Shown: positions 17,482-26,925 of the stretch, piece after piece
Layout: every line of letters begins with the position of its first letter
How positions within the stretch are numbered: the first letter of the stretch is position 1
Origin: Clostridiales bacterium
GTDB lineage: Bacteria; Bacillota; Clostridia; Lachnospirales; WRAX01
Assembly: GCA_031277225.1 (NCBI GenBank)
Contig: JAITMQ010000060.1
Span: 1-47,944, forward strand
DNA length: 47,944 nt
Reading direction: 5' to 3'
Notes under the pieces: generated by a model
What the model was told of the DNA's origin: nothing
What the model saw: only the letters and a program-made list of their open reading frames with translations
Databases searched by the model: none
Position numbers and translations under genes: made by a program

Positions 17482-18750
17482 ATGAGAATATTTGACATTA
17501 TTCGGAAAAAGAAGGACGGGGAAATTCTTAGCGCGGCGGAGATTGAATTCGCCGTTGGGGGCTTTTGCGGCGGGGTTTTTGGCGAAGGGCCAATGGCCGC
17601 GCTGCTTATGGCCATATGCCTAAATGGGCTTAATCGCGAGGAAACCTCGGCGCTCACCATGGCAATGGCAAATTCGGGCGATATTTTGGATATTTCGGAC
17701 TTGGGGCGGCCTGCTGTGGACAAACATTCCACGGGCGGCGTCGGGGATAAGCTGACCCTTACGGTCGCGCCCATGGCGGCGGCCTGCGGCCTTGCCATGG
17801 CGAAAATGTCGGGTCGCTCCCTTGGGCATACGGGCGGCACAATTGACAAGCTGGCCGCGATTCCCGGCTTTAAAACCGAGCTTTATTCCGAAACTTTTAA
17901 GGATATTTTAAGGCGCGTGGGCGTTTGCATTGCCTCACAAAGCCAAAATTTAGCTCCCGCCGACAAAAAGATTTACGCCCTGCGCGACGCTACGGCCACG
18001 GTTGACAATATTTCCCTAATTGCCGCCAGCATTATGAGCAAGAAAATTGCGGCGGGGGCGCAGTCCATTGTGCTGGATATTAAGGTTGGCAGCGGCGCTT
18101 TCATGAAAAATTTGGACGAAGCGCGGCAGCTGGCGCGGATTATGGTCGATATTGGCCGTGATTGCGGGCGCAATATGTCGGCGGTTTTGACGGCCATGGA
18201 CGCGCCTTTGGGGCGTGCTGTGGGCAATGCCGTTGAGGTTATCGAGGCCGTGGAAGTTCTGCGCGGCGGCGGGTCGGAGGATGTAAAGACGCTTAGTATA
18301 GAGCTGGTGGCGCAGATTTTGGTTTTGGCCGAAGGCCATGGCGAGAGCGAAGCGCGAGCCATGGCAGTAAACGCTCTAACAAGCGGCGCGGCTTTTGATA
18401 AATTCGCGGAAATGGTGGCCGCACAGGGTGGGGATGTTGCCTATATTCACGACACAAGCCTATTTCCGAAGCCAAAGCATATTTTGACCCTAACAGCTCC
18501 GCAATCGGGCTATGTAGATGCTTTGAACGGCCAAATTTGCGGCTTCGCCGCGCATACCTCCGGCGAGGGGATAATTTTCGAGAAAAAGACAGGCGACATA
18601 GTTGCGCGGGGCTGCGCCCTGGCTTATATTCACAGCAACGACCTCAATGCCGCCAAAGAAGCCCATGATTTGCTGCTTAAGGCCTATAAATTCAGCGAAA
18701 GCAAGCCGAAGGAGATTCCGTTAATCTACGAGATTATCAATGCGGATTAG
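17482..18750 (+). CDS. pyrimidine-nucleoside/thymidine phosphorylase
   Basis: MRIFDIIRKKKDGEILSAAEIEFAVGGF, DKHSTGGVGDKLTL, KMSGRSLGHTGGTIDKL, DIKVGSGAFM. Confidence 0.92.
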   Translation: MRIFDIIRKKKDGEILSAAEIEFAVGGFCGGVFGEGPMAALLMAICLNGLNREETSALTMAMANSGDILDISDLGRPAVDKHSTGGVGDKLTLTVAPMAAACGLAMAKMSGRSLGHTGGTIDKLAAIPGFKTELYSETFKDILRRVGVCIASQSQNLAPADKKIYALRDATATVDNISLIAASIMSKKIAAGAQSIVLDIKVGSGAFMKNLDEARQLARIMVDIGRDCGRNMSAVLTAMDAPLGRAVGNAVEVIEAVEVLRGGGSEDVKTLSIELVAQILVLAEGHGESEARAMAVNALTSGAAFDKFAEMVAAQGGDVAYIHDTSLFPKPKHILTLTAPQSGYVDALNGQICGFAAHTSGEGIIFEKKTGDIVARGCALAYIHSNDLNAAKEAHDLLLKAYKFSESKPKEIPLIYEIINAD

Positions 18751-18762
18751 CTGTTAAGCGTC

Positions 18763-18890
18763 ATTCCCGCGAAAGCGGGAATCCCCTGCCAACTTCAGGG
18801 GATTCCGCGTCAAGCGCGGAATGACGTTGCGAGGCGGGGGATTCCGGAGCCTGCCCTGCACTTGATGCGGGGTCAAGCGCGGAATGACGT
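18763..18890. repeat. dRS3-like palindromes and 'ccgcgtcaagcgcgg' repeats
   Basis: cattcccgcgaaagcgggaatcccctgccaacttcaggggattccgcgtcaagcgcggaatgacg...gatgcggggtcaagcgcggaatgacg. Confidence 0.85.
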
Positions 18891-18949
18891 TATGACACGC
18901 TCCCAACGGTTAATTCGCGTTATCAATTAAGGAGTGTTAAGGTGAAGAC

Positions 18950-19621
18950 ATGACAATTGAAAGCATTAAAAGAATGAGATTATCAACTGAAGAAAAACGG
19001 CATAATAAAATTATCGCGGAGGCGGCGCGGCTTGAGGGCATGTTGTATTTTGAGCGCAGATATGCGCAATATGCCCGGATTTGCGGCGTTGACGAAGCGG
19101 GGGCGGGGCCGCTGGCCGGGCCCGTGGCGGCCGCGGCGGTGATTATGCCGGCGGGGCTTACAATTCCCGGGATTAATGACTCGAAAAAACTTAGCGAAAA
19201 AAGGCGCAAGGACTTGCGGGGGCGCATTTTAGAGGCGGCGATTGCCTATAACATCGCCTTCATTTGCAACAACGAAATTGACGAAATTAACATACTCCAA
19301 GCGCGGCTTAAGGCCATGGCGCAAGCCGTGGCGAACCTTGACCCCCCGGCGGATTTCGCGCTGACCGACGGCAAATCCCCCGATTTGGGGATTCCCTGCG
19401 CGGGCATTGACCAAGGCGACGCAAAATCCCATTCCATAGCCTGCGCGTCAATTCTGGCCAAAGTCGCCAGAGATGAGCTTATGCTGGAATACCACGCCCT
19501 CTACCCGCAATATGGCTTTGCGCGGCATAAAGGCTATGGCACTAAGGAGCATATGGAGGCCATTCGCGCCTATGGCTTAAGTCCGATACATCGGCGGAGT
19601 TTTTGTTCATCCTTTGGATGA
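18950..19621 (+). CDS. rnhB: ribonuclease HII
   Basis: YARICGVDEAGAGPLAGPVAAAAVIM, INDSKKLSEKRR, GDAKSHSIACASILAKVARDELM, YGFARHKGYGTKEHMEAI. Confidence 0.93.
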   Translation: MTIESIKRMRLSTEEKRHNKIIAEAARLEGMLYFERRYAQYARICGVDEAGAGPLAGPVAAAAVIMPAGLTIPGINDSKKLSEKRRKDLRGRILEAAIAYNIAFICNNEIDEINILQARLKAMAQAVANLDPPADFALTDGKSPDLGIPCAGIDQGDAKSHSIACASILAKVARDELMLEYHALYPQYGFARHKGYGTKEHMEAIRAYGLSPIHRRSFCSSFG

Positions 19622-19786
19622 AATGTGGAATGTGGAATGTGGAATGTGCGCCGCCATAACGTCATGCCGGGCTTGACCCGGCATCCCCTGCCTCTGTCAT
19701 CCGTTGGATGAAATGTGGAATGTGGAATGTGGAATGTGCGCCGCCATAACGTCATGCCGGGCTTGACCCGGCATCCCCTGCTATTT
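19607..19786. repeat. two tandem copies of a 90-bp unit
   Basis: tcatcc(t/g)ttggatgaaatgtggaatgtggaatgtggaatgtgcgccgccataacgtcatgccgggcttgacccggcatcccctgc at 19607 and 19697. Confidence 0.93.
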
Positions 19787-19810
19787 GCAGCGGCTGCAAG
19801 GCACGAGGGG

Positions 19811-20160
19811 ATTCCCGCTTTCGCGGGAATGACGGAACATCTACCGGGGCTGTGTGGCGTGAACGCAGAAGCAACCGCCCGAAGCCTCAAGCCTTTAAGC
19901 CGGACAAAGGGCGGGGGATTCCCGCTTTCGCGGGAATAACGGTAAATCTTGCGGGGGGATTCCCGCTTTCGCGGGAATGACGGGTTGACATTCCGCATTC
20001 TAGCCCGCCTCCGCCTTTCGTGTATTTTCGTGTGTTTCGTGGTTAAAAAGATTAAACCACGAAAGGCACGAAAGGCACGAAAGGTTTTGGGCGGAGGAGT
20101 TGGTGGGGGATTCCCGCTTTCGCGGGAATGACATTCCACATTCCACATTCCGACCCAGGT
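19811..20160. repeat. repeat cluster: four dRS3-like palindromes, nonamer hairpin (20012-20083), cattccacattcc heptamers
   Basis: attcccgctttcgcgggaat at 19811, 19918, 19959, 20110; cctttcgtgtattttcgtgtgtttcgtggttaaaaagattaaaccacgaaaggcacgaaaggcacgaaagg. Confidence 0.88.
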
Positions 20161-20180
20161 CGGACTTTTGGGGGGATTTG

Positions 20181-21752
20181 ATGTATAATATCGAAGTGAG
20201 TGCGCCAAAGCCTAATAGCCCGCATGTGGCTGTTGCGCTTCCCGAGGTTATTATTGGGCAGGGTGAGGGCGGCGGAAAGCCGCCGCCGCAGGGCGAGGCA
20301 CAGGTTAATCCTTTGGACGCGCCGGCACTTTCGGCGAAGTTTTCGCAAGAGGTTTTGAGCTTGATTCAGACGCTTAAAGGGGATGGTTTGATGAATATGA
20401 TTGAGCCTGTGGGCATTTCGGGCGGCGGGGCAATGATGGATTTAACGCCCGCGGCGGGCGTAAATCCCGATAATTCGGGCACGAATATGCAAATGCCCGT
20501 GCAGGGCAAAATGCCGCCACAGCTGAAGAATTTGGCCGGCCTTGTTCCCGGACAGGTTTTTTCCGCCGAAATTCTGGATATTCAGCAGGGTTCGGTTACT
20601 TTGCAGATGGCGGAAGGGCCGCCGCTGACGGCGCGTTCGCTGGTTACGCCCGACGCGCGAATCGGCGATTTGGCCAGCTTTTTGGTGCGTGAAACCAAGC
20701 CCGGCCAGATTTTTCTGGAATTTTTTCGCGGCGGCGTTGGTGGCGGGGATGGCAAGGTTTCCGCGAGTATCATCCGCGAGGCCCTGTCCGCCGCCAATAT
20801 GCAGCATACCGCCGCAAATGCGGGCATTGTTGAGGATTTGGTGTTGCGTAATATGCCCATAGACCTGCAAAACCTTCAGCGCGCCGCCTTTTTCCGCTAT
20901 TCCATGCCGGGCGCGCCCTTTGAGCATATTCAATTCCTCCTACAGAATAATTTTGCGGCGACAGACCGCACGGTGCAGGTTTTTCAAGGGCTTATGAGTG
21001 GTGAGCTAACTCTTGCGGGGGAAATTGCTAAAGCTGTAACCATACTCGATAGCCCAAATTTTACAACCAACAGCCCACAGGCTGCTAGTGTTTGGGAAGG
21101 GCTTGTCAGCCAGCTTAAAGCCCACCAAGCTGTAAATGTAACCCCCGAAACGCCGCAAGGTATGCAGAATCAACAGACCCCGCTCCCCTTACCAAATCCT
21201 AACAATTTCCTGGAGGGGCTTAAGACTATTGCACAGGAAATATCTACCTTAGCCCGCGAGGGCGGCAATACCCCGCTTGCGCAGGCCGCCGAAAATATCG
21301 CCGACATTATCGACTTTTCAAGAAATATCACCGAAACCAAAATGTATTTCCAACTGCCCTTTAGCGCGGAAAATAAGCATTTGGCGGAATTGCATATCTT
21401 TAAGAAAAAGGGCGGCGGGCGCAAAAACGACGGCAAGGTGGCCACGGCCTTAATTGCGCTGGATATGGCGTTTTTGGGGCGGGTCGAAATTCTTGTTAAC
21501 AAGAATAACAAGAATGTGAACCTGCAATTTCGCGGCGATAAAGACTCGACTTTGGACGCGGTTAGCCTAAACAGCTTGGATTTGGCGAATCTCTTGAATG
21601 AGGCGGGCTATGTTCTGGCGGGGCTTAAGACTCGGAAGATTGATGAGAAATTCGATTTAACGCAGGGTGAGGAGAGGTCAGAGGTCAGAGGTCAGAGGTC
21701 AGAGGAGTATTTAGGGATTCCTAAGAGGTATTCGTTTGATGTGAGGATATGA
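20181..21752 (+). CDS. YlqG/FliK-like large protein preceding FlhB-like protein
   Basis: Long Gly/Pro/Gln-rich protein between rnhB and an FlhB C-terminal homolog, as in the B. subtilis rnhB-ylqG-ylqH order; start MYNIEVSAPKP at 20181 (the supplied ORF start at 20100 lies in repeat DNA). Confidence 0.7.
   Translation: MYNIEVSAPKPNSPHVAVALPEVIIGQGEGGGKPPPQGEAQVNPLDAPALSAKFSQEVLSLIQTLKGDGLMNMIEPVGISGGGAMMDLTPAAGVNPDNSGTNMQMPVQGKMPPQLKNLAGLVPGQVFSAEILDIQQGSVTLQMAEGPPLTARSLVTPDARIGDLASFLVRETKPGQIFLEFFRGGVGGGDGKVSASIIREALSAANMQHTAANAGIVEDLVLRNMPIDLQNLQRAAFFRYSMPGAPFEHIQFLLQNNFAATDRTVQVFQGLMSGELTLAGEIAKAVTILDSPNFTTNSPQAASVWEGLVSQLKAHQAVNVTPETPQGMQNQQTPLPLPNPNNFLEGLKTIAQEISTLAREGGNTPLAQAAENIADIIDFSRNITETKMYFQLPFSAENKHLAELHIFKKKGGGRKNDGKVATALIALDMAFLGRVEILVNKNNKNVNLQFRGDKDSTLDAVSLNSLDLANLLNEAGYVLAGLKTRKIDEKFDLTQGEERSEVRGQRSEEYLGIPKRYSFDVRI
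21674..21701 (+). repeat. 4 x GAGGTCA heptamer array embedded in the ylqG-like gene
   Basis: gaggtcagaggtcagaggtcagaggtca encoding RSEVRGQRSE. Confidence 0.92.
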
Positions 21753-21753
21753 A

Positions 21754-22053
21754 ATGAAGAAAGAAAAGGTGGATTTAAAGAAAAAGGCTGTGGCTTTGCA
21801 GTATAAGCTGGGGTTTTCTGCGCCTAAGGTTGTGGCCACGGGCAGCGGCCATTTGGCGCATAAAATTATGGAAACGGCCAAGGAGGCGGATGTTAAGCTT
21901 TATCAAGATGCCAAATTGGTTGAAGATTTAGTGCGCCTTGATTTGGGCATGGAGATTCCGCCGGAATTATATCAAGTTGTGGCGCAGATTTTGGTTTATA
22001 TTGACAATTTGGACGCTTTGGAGGCTATGCGGAGTTATGATGGAAGCCAATAA
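21754..22053 (+). CDS. FlhB C-terminal homolog (YlqH/FhlB-like, EscU/YscU family cytoplasmic domain)
   Basis: KKAVALQYKLGFSAPKVVATGSGHLAHKIMETAKEADVKLYQDAKLVEDLVRLDLGMEIPPELYQVVAQILVYI. Confidence 0.88.
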   Translation: MKKEKVDLKKKAVALQYKLGFSAPKVVATGSGHLAHKIMETAKEADVKLYQDAKLVEDLVRLDLGMEIPPELYQVVAQILVYIDNLDALEAMRSYDGSQ

Positions 22054-22399
22054 AACTAAAGGCGAATATGGCGAAAATGCGGCCGAGGGATATTTAAAGA
22101 CCAAGGGTTATAAGATTTTGGCCAGGAATTATAAGAAAGCAGGCGGCGAAATTGATATAATCGCCGCGGACGGGGAGTATATTGTATTTGTGGAGGTTAA
22201 ATATCGGCGGGGGACATCTTTTGTGGATGTGGCGGAGGCGACAAGCCGCGCGCAAACCCGCCGAATTATCAGTACTGCCAAAAAATACCTTTACGAGCAG
22301 GACAAATGGGACGCGGCCTGCCGTTTTGATATTTTGGAAGTTTTTGGGAGAGAACAGCTGGAAATAAATCATTTGGAGAATGCATTTTGGGAATCTTAG
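22037..22399 (+). CDS. YraN/UPF0102 family endonuclease-like protein
   Basis: MMEANKTKGEYGENAAEGYLKTKGYKILARNYKKAGGEIDIIAADGEYIVFVEVKYRRG. Confidence 0.9.
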   Translation: MMEANKTKGEYGENAAEGYLKTKGYKILARNYKKAGGEIDIIAADGEYIVFVEVKYRRGTSFVDVAEATSRAQTRRIISTAKKYLYEQDKWDAACRFDILEVFGREQLEINHLENAFWES

Positions 22400-23175
22400 T
22401 CAAAAATGGAATTAAATACTTTGTGTTTGAGAATTTAAGCCGCGCGGGGGTTAGACATGCCTTTTCTACGCGGGTTGGCGGGGTTTCTTCGGGGGTTTAT
22501 GCCTCTTTGAATTTGGGGCTTAAAAGCGGCGACGATATGGCCGCCCTGCGGGAAAATTACCGCCTTATTTGTGATGCTTTGGGATTTGATGTTGACGGCA
22601 TTGTTTTGAGTAGCCAGACGCATAGCACGAATATTTGCGCCTTCGGCGCGCCGGGCGGGCTAAAGCCCGCCCGGGAGGATGTTGACGGGCTTATGACGAA
22701 TGTGCCCGGCCTTGTCCTCGCTACATATTATGCCGACTGTGTGCCGCTGTTTTTTTATGACCCGCGCGCGCGGGTTGTCGCCAATTCTCATGCGGGCTGG
22801 CGGGGCTGTGCACAAAATATGGCAGGCAAAACAATTTTTGCTATGCAAAAGCAATATAATTGCCGCCCGGCCGACATTTTGGCGGGCATAGGTCCTTCAA
22901 TTTCCGTGAAAAATTTCGAGGTTGGCAAAGAAGTCGCCGACATTTTTAAAAAAGAGCTTCCCTTTTCGGACAAATTCATATATAATAGCATAAGTGTAAA
23001 TAAATATTATGTCGACTTGTGGGAAATCTGTCGCGAAAGCTTGCTTGAGGCGGGCGTGAAGCCCGAAAACATTGAAATTGCGGGACTTTGCACCTATGAA
23101 CGCGCCGATTTGTTCTACTCCCACAGACGCGACGGAATACCGAGGGGAAATATGGCGGGAATGATAAGCTTATGA
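22387..23175 (+). CDS. pgeF: peptidoglycan editing factor PgeF (YfiH, Cu-oxidase_4 family)
   Basis: RHAFSTRVGGVSSGVYASLNLGLKSGDD, SSQTHSTNI, ATYYADCVPLFFYDP, NSHAGWRGCAQNM, IAGLCTYERADLFYSHRRDG. Confidence 0.9.
   Translation: MGILVKNGIKYFVFENLSRAGVRHAFSTRVGGVSSGVYASLNLGLKSGDDMAALRENYRLICDALGFDVDGIVLSSQTHSTNICAFGAPGGLKPAREDVDGLMTNVPGLVLATYYADCVPLFFYDPRARVVANSHAGWRGCAQNMAGKTIFAMQKQYNCRPADILAGIGPSISVKNFEVGKEVADIFKKELPFSDKFIYNSISVNKYYVDLWEICRESLLEAGVKPENIEIAGLCTYERADLFYSHRRDGIPRGNMAGMISL
22651..22675 (+). repeat. CCGGGCGGGCTAAAGCCCGCCCGGG palindrome embedded in pgeF
   Basis: core gggcgggctaaagcccgccc also at 17292-17311 in noncoding DNA. Confidence 0.88.
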
Positions 23176-24443
23176 AAAAACTTATTACAGAAATCGAGCC
23201 GGGTAGCATAGCTCACGAACTGGAAATTGAAGCCGGGGACTATTTGCTTAGCCTAAATGGCGCGCCTATTTTAGACATTTTCGACTTCAGAATGGCCGAA
23301 AGGCAGGAAATCTTGGACATTCTAATCGAAAAGGCGGACGGCAGCCAGGAGCTTCTTGAGATTGAAAAAGACGAGGACGAGGAATTGGGCCTTGTTTTTG
23401 ACGGAATGATGGACGAAATGCGGCATTGCGGCAATAAATGCATTTTTTGCTTTATTGACCAAAACGCGCCCGGCCTGCGCCCAAGCCTGTATATCAAGGA
23501 CGACGACTATCGCCTGTCCTTTTTGCACGGCAATTATATAACGCTGACAAATATGACCGAAGCCGATATTGAGCGCATCCTGACCCATCGAATTTCGCCC
23601 GTGAATATCTCAATACACGCCACAGACCCCGAATTGCGCATTAAAATGATGCGAAACCCGCGCGCGGGGCGTAGTCTGGAATTTTTGGGGCGGCTGGCCG
23701 AAGGCGGAATTGTGCTTGCCATGCAGATTGTGCTTTGCAAGGGCTATAATGACGGCGAACAGCTGGACAGAACAATTGCGGATTTAAGCCGATATGCGGG
23801 CGGCGGCGCGTCTTTGAGTGTTGTTCCCGTGGGGCTGACGAAATATCGCGAGGGGCTGACGGCGCTTGAGCCGCTTGGCCGCGAGGATTGCCGTGAGGCA
23901 ATCGAGCGGGTAAAATATTGGCAGGATAGACTTTTGGGAAAGAAAGGCAGTCGCTTCGTTTTCGCGGCGGATGAATTCTATCTCAAGGCAGGCATTGGCT
24001 TGCCCGAATACGAAGAATACGAAGATTTTCCGCAAATTGATAACGGAGTAGGGATGCTGGCGGCTTTTAAGCGGGAATTTCGTGAAAGCTTGGGGGGATT
24101 CCGCGTCAAGCGCGGAATGACGAGCTTGGTTACGGGGGTGGCGGCCGCGCCGTTTCTGCGGGATTTGTTAGAGGGATTTAATGTCAAAGTGCTTGCGATT
24201 TTAAACGAATTCTACGGGGAGAATATTACCGTATCGGGATTGCTCACCGGAAGGGATATAGTTAATCAGCTTAGGGGGCAGGAATTGGGGGATTTGGTGC
24301 TGATTCCAAAGAATTGCCTGCGGGCGGGGGAAGATGTGTTTTTGGATGATATGACTTTGGGGGAGCTTCGAGAAGGGCTTGGAGTGAAGGTTTTGGCGGT
24401 TGAAGTTGACGGGCGAGAGCTTTTGGCGGCTTTGGCTATTTAG
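23172..24443 (+). CDS. DUF512 family PDZ/radical-SAM-like protein
   Basis: PDZ-like N-term, RHCGNKCIFCFIDQNAPGLRPSLYIKDDDYRLSFLHGNYITLTNM, NISIHATDPELR. Confidence 0.88.
   Translation: MKKLITEIEPGSIAHELEIEAGDYLLSLNGAPILDIFDFRMAERQEILDILIEKADGSQELLEIEKDEDEELGLVFDGMMDEMRHCGNKCIFCFIDQNAPGLRPSLYIKDDDYRLSFLHGNYITLTNMTEADIERILTHRISPVNISIHATDPELRIKMMRNPRAGRSLEFLGRLAEGGIVLAMQIVLCKGYNDGEQLDRTIADLSRYAGGGASLSVVPVGLTKYREGLTALEPLGREDCREAIERVKYWQDRLLGKKGSRFVFAADEFYLKAGIGLPEYEEYEDFPQIDNGVGMLAAFKREFRESLGGFRVKRGMTSLVTGVAAAPFLRDLLEGFNVKVLAILNEFYGENITVSGLLTGRDIVNQLRGQELGDLVLIPKNCLRAGEDVFLDDMTLGELREGLGVKVLAVEVDGRELLAALAI
24091..24123 (+). repeat. GGGGATTCCGCGTCAAGCGCGGAATGACG repeat embedded in DUF512 gene
   Basis: near-identical to noncoding copy at 18817-18845; encodes GGFRVKRGMTS. 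Confidence 0.9.
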
Positions 24444-24450
24444 CGGGAGA

Positions 24451-24536
24451 TGCCGGTTGAAACCGGCTGAAGATTCCGACTGGAAGTCGGCTTAAGCTTT
24501 CCAAGCGTTACTTTAGCCGGTTTTTAACCGGCATTC
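24451..24536. repeat. composite palindromic element upstream of der
   Basis: atgccggttgaaaccggctgaagattccgactggaagtcggcttaagctttccaagcgttactttagccggtttttaaccggcat. Confidence 0.9.
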
Positions 24537-24553
24537 ATGACAAAGGAGATACC

Positions 24554-25861
24554 ATGCAACCAATTGTAGCGATAGTAGGCCGGCCAAATGTCGGCAAATC
24601 TACTTTATTTAACAGAATAGTCGGCAGTAGGCTGTCCATAGTCGAGGACACGCCGGGCGTAACCCGCGACAGGCTTTATGCGCAGGCTTCGTGGCAACGG
24701 CACAACTTTTTGCTGGTGGATACGGGCGGTCTGGACATCCATTCGCCCGAGGACATGGTTAAGCATATTCGCAATCAGGCGCAGCTTGCCATTGAAACCG
24801 CCACGGTGGTGCTTTTTCTGGTGGACGGCAAGTCGGGTCTGACAGAAGGCGACCAAGACGCCGCCGATATTTTGCGGCGTAGCGGCAAGCCCGTTGTGCT
24901 TGTGGTGAATAAACTTGACGACATTAGACAAGAGAGTTTGGCCTATGAATTTTATGCCTTGGGACTTGGCGAGCCTCTCCCCATTTCTGCCGCGAATATG
25001 CTGGGTTTGGGCGATATGCTTGACATAATTTGCGGGCATTTCCCCGCAGACGAGGCTGAGGACGACGACGATATTATCAAAGTGGCGATTATAGGCAAGC
25101 CCAATGTGGGCAAATCCTCTATAATCAACCGCATTTTGGGCGAAGAGCGCGTCATTGTAACCCCCGTTGCGGGCACAACCCGCGATGCCGTCGACACCTT
25201 TTACGAGGCGGGCGGCCAGCGTTATATGTTCATTGACACGGCGGGAATTAGGCGCAAGAGCAAGATTAAAGAGGATATTGAGAAATATAGCCTAATTAGG
25301 GCTGTGGCGGCTGTAGAGCGTTGCGACGTGGCGATTTTGGTTATTTCCGCCGAGGAGGGCATAACCGACCAAGACACCAAAATTGCGGGCATATCCCATG
25401 AAATGGGCAAGGCGGGCATTATCGTCGTAAATAAATGGGATTTAATTGAAAAAGACAATAAGACCATGGCAAAATATGACGAAAAAATTGATGTACAGCT
25501 TAAATATATGGCATATGCGCCAAGGCTTTATATTTCGGCATTAAGCGGCCAGCGCGTTATGAATATGCTGAGGGAAATTCGGGTTGTGGCGCAAAATGCG
25601 GCCATGCGGGTGCAGACGGGTGTGTTGAACGAGGTGCTGGTAGAGGCTCTTGCCCGCAATCAGCCCCCCGCCGTAAAAGGCCAGTCGTTGAAGGTTTATT
25701 ATATGACCCAAGTGTCCGTAAAGCCGCCAACTTTCATACTTTTTGTCAATAATAGCGAACTTATGCATTTCTCATACAGACGCTATATTGAGAATCAAAT
25801 TCGTTTGAATTTTGGCTTTAAGGGCACGCCGATTCATTTTATCATAAGGAATAGGAGTTGA
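24554..25861 (+). CDS. der: ribosome biogenesis GTPase Der (EngA)
   Basis: Two G domains: GRPNVGKSTLFNRIVG...VVNKLDD and GKPNVGKSSIINRILG...VVNKWDL; C-terminal KH-like. Confidence 0.96.
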   Translation: MQPIVAIVGRPNVGKSTLFNRIVGSRLSIVEDTPGVTRDRLYAQASWQRHNFLLVDTGGLDIHSPEDMVKHIRNQAQLAIETATVVLFLVDGKSGLTEGDQDAADILRRSGKPVVLVVNKLDDIRQESLAYEFYALGLGEPLPISAANMLGLGDMLDIICGHFPADEAEDDDDIIKVAIIGKPNVGKSSIINRILGEERVIVTPVAGTTRDAVDTFYEAGGQRYMFIDTAGIRRKSKIKEDIEKYSLIRAVAAVERCDVAILVISAEEGITDQDTKIAGISHEMGKAGIIVVNKWDLIEKDNKTMAKYDEKIDVQLKYMAYAPRLYISALSGQRVMNMLREIRVVAQNAAMRVQTGVLNEVLVEALARNQPPAVKGQSLKVYYMTQVSVKPPTFILFVNNSELMHFSYRRYIENQIRLNFGFKGTPIHFIIRNRS

Positions 25862-25865
25862 TGAT

Positions 25866-26528
25866 ATGCAAGAATTGCTGTACAACCCGCCAATATGGCT
25901 TTTTGCCGCCTTTTTGGTCGCGGGCTATCCCTTTGGATGTATTCAATCGGCCTATTTCGTAGGCAGAATTTTCGGCAAAATTGATATTAGGGAGCATGGC
26001 AGCGGCAATGCGGGCACAACGAATGTCTATAGGGTTATGGGGCTTAAGCCCGGCCTTTTTGTGCTGTTTTTTGACCTGCTTAAGACGGCATTGCCGATTT
26101 TTGCGCTGAATATCGTGCTTTTTGGCCAGCCTTGGGGGCTGGAGAATCAGCAATATATTCCCGGCCTGTTGATGGGATTGGGCATTTTTATCGGTCATTG
26201 CTTCCCGTTTTTCCTGAAATTTAGGGGCGGCAAGGGCGTGGCCTGCACAATTGGTCTGCTAATTATGTTTGACCCGATAATTTTGGGCGTTGTGCTGAGC
26301 ATTTGCATTATAATAGTGCTGGCCACAAGATTTATTTCGCTGGCTTCGGTTACGGGTTTTGTGTCTTTGGGGGCTGTAACGACATTCTATTATAGGGATT
26401 ATGTGGAAATTATCGCCATAATTTGGGTTCTGTCCTTAATCGGCTTGATTCAGCATCGCAAAAATATAAAGTGGCTGATTTCCGGGGAGGAGAAACGCTT
26501 CAATTTTCGCGGCGGTAACCGGGCGTAG
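25866..26528 (+). CDS. plsY: glycerol-3-phosphate acyltransferase PlsY
   Basis: GSGNAGTTNVYRVMGLKPG, FIGHCFPFFLKFRGGKGVA, HRKNIKWLISGEEKRF. Confidence 0.94.
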   Translation: MQELLYNPPIWLFAAFLVAGYPFGCIQSAYFVGRIFGKIDIREHGSGNAGTTNVYRVMGLKPGLFVLFFDLLKTALPIFALNIVLFGQPWGLENQQYIPGLLMGLGIFIGHCFPFFLKFRGGKGVACTIGLLIMFDPIILGVVLSICIIIVLATRFISLASVTGFVSLGAVTTFYYRDYVEIIAIIWVLSLIGLIQHRKNIKWLISGEEKRFNFRGGNRA

Positions 26529-26617
26529 ATTTGGAATATTTTTCATAATTTCTGACTATATTTATCTTAGAACCATTTTCTGGAAAATTTTGGACAAGAT
26601 GATATAGGAGGGAAATT

Positions 26618-26914
26618 ATGAGTGCAAATGTAAATGTATATAGCTATCCGCTGCAAAAAAGCCGGCGCATAGCGCCGCGCCAGGCCTTGCGGCACGAGCG
26701 CAAAAGGCGGCATTTGGCGAAAGAGGATGTCAGCATCCTTGCCACTTTGGAAAAATTGCAGGGCGATTTGGCGAATATTCACCGCTCTTTGGACGCGGTT
26801 ACAGACCCCGATTTAATCGACAGCTTCATTTATGAAATGAATGCTATAAATATGCGCTATAAGTTTTATTTGCAGATGTGCAAGGACAAAGGCTTGGTTA
26901 GCGCAATGTTTTAG
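26618..26914 (+). CDS. DUF2508 (YaaL-like) protein
   Basis: VTDPDLIDSFIYEMNAINMRYKFYL; located directly before bofA as in B. subtilis. Confidence 0.75.
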   Translation: MSANVNVYSYPLQKSRRIAPRQALRHERKRRHLAKEDVSILATLEKLQGDLANIHRSLDAVTDPDLIDSFIYEMNAINMRYKFYLQMCKDKGLVSAMF

Positions 26915-26925
26915 GGGGTGGCGGC

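Noticed and set aside
19364-19410. Embedded repeat in rnhB (ccccgatttggggattccc)
   Set aside because: Short imperfect palindrome with no clear second copy; could be ordinary coding sequence.
19570-20348. ORF 19570-20208 (-) and neighbours
   Set aside because: Entirely repeat-derived sequence (VIPAKAGIP, SFPRKRESP, FRAFRGLIF).
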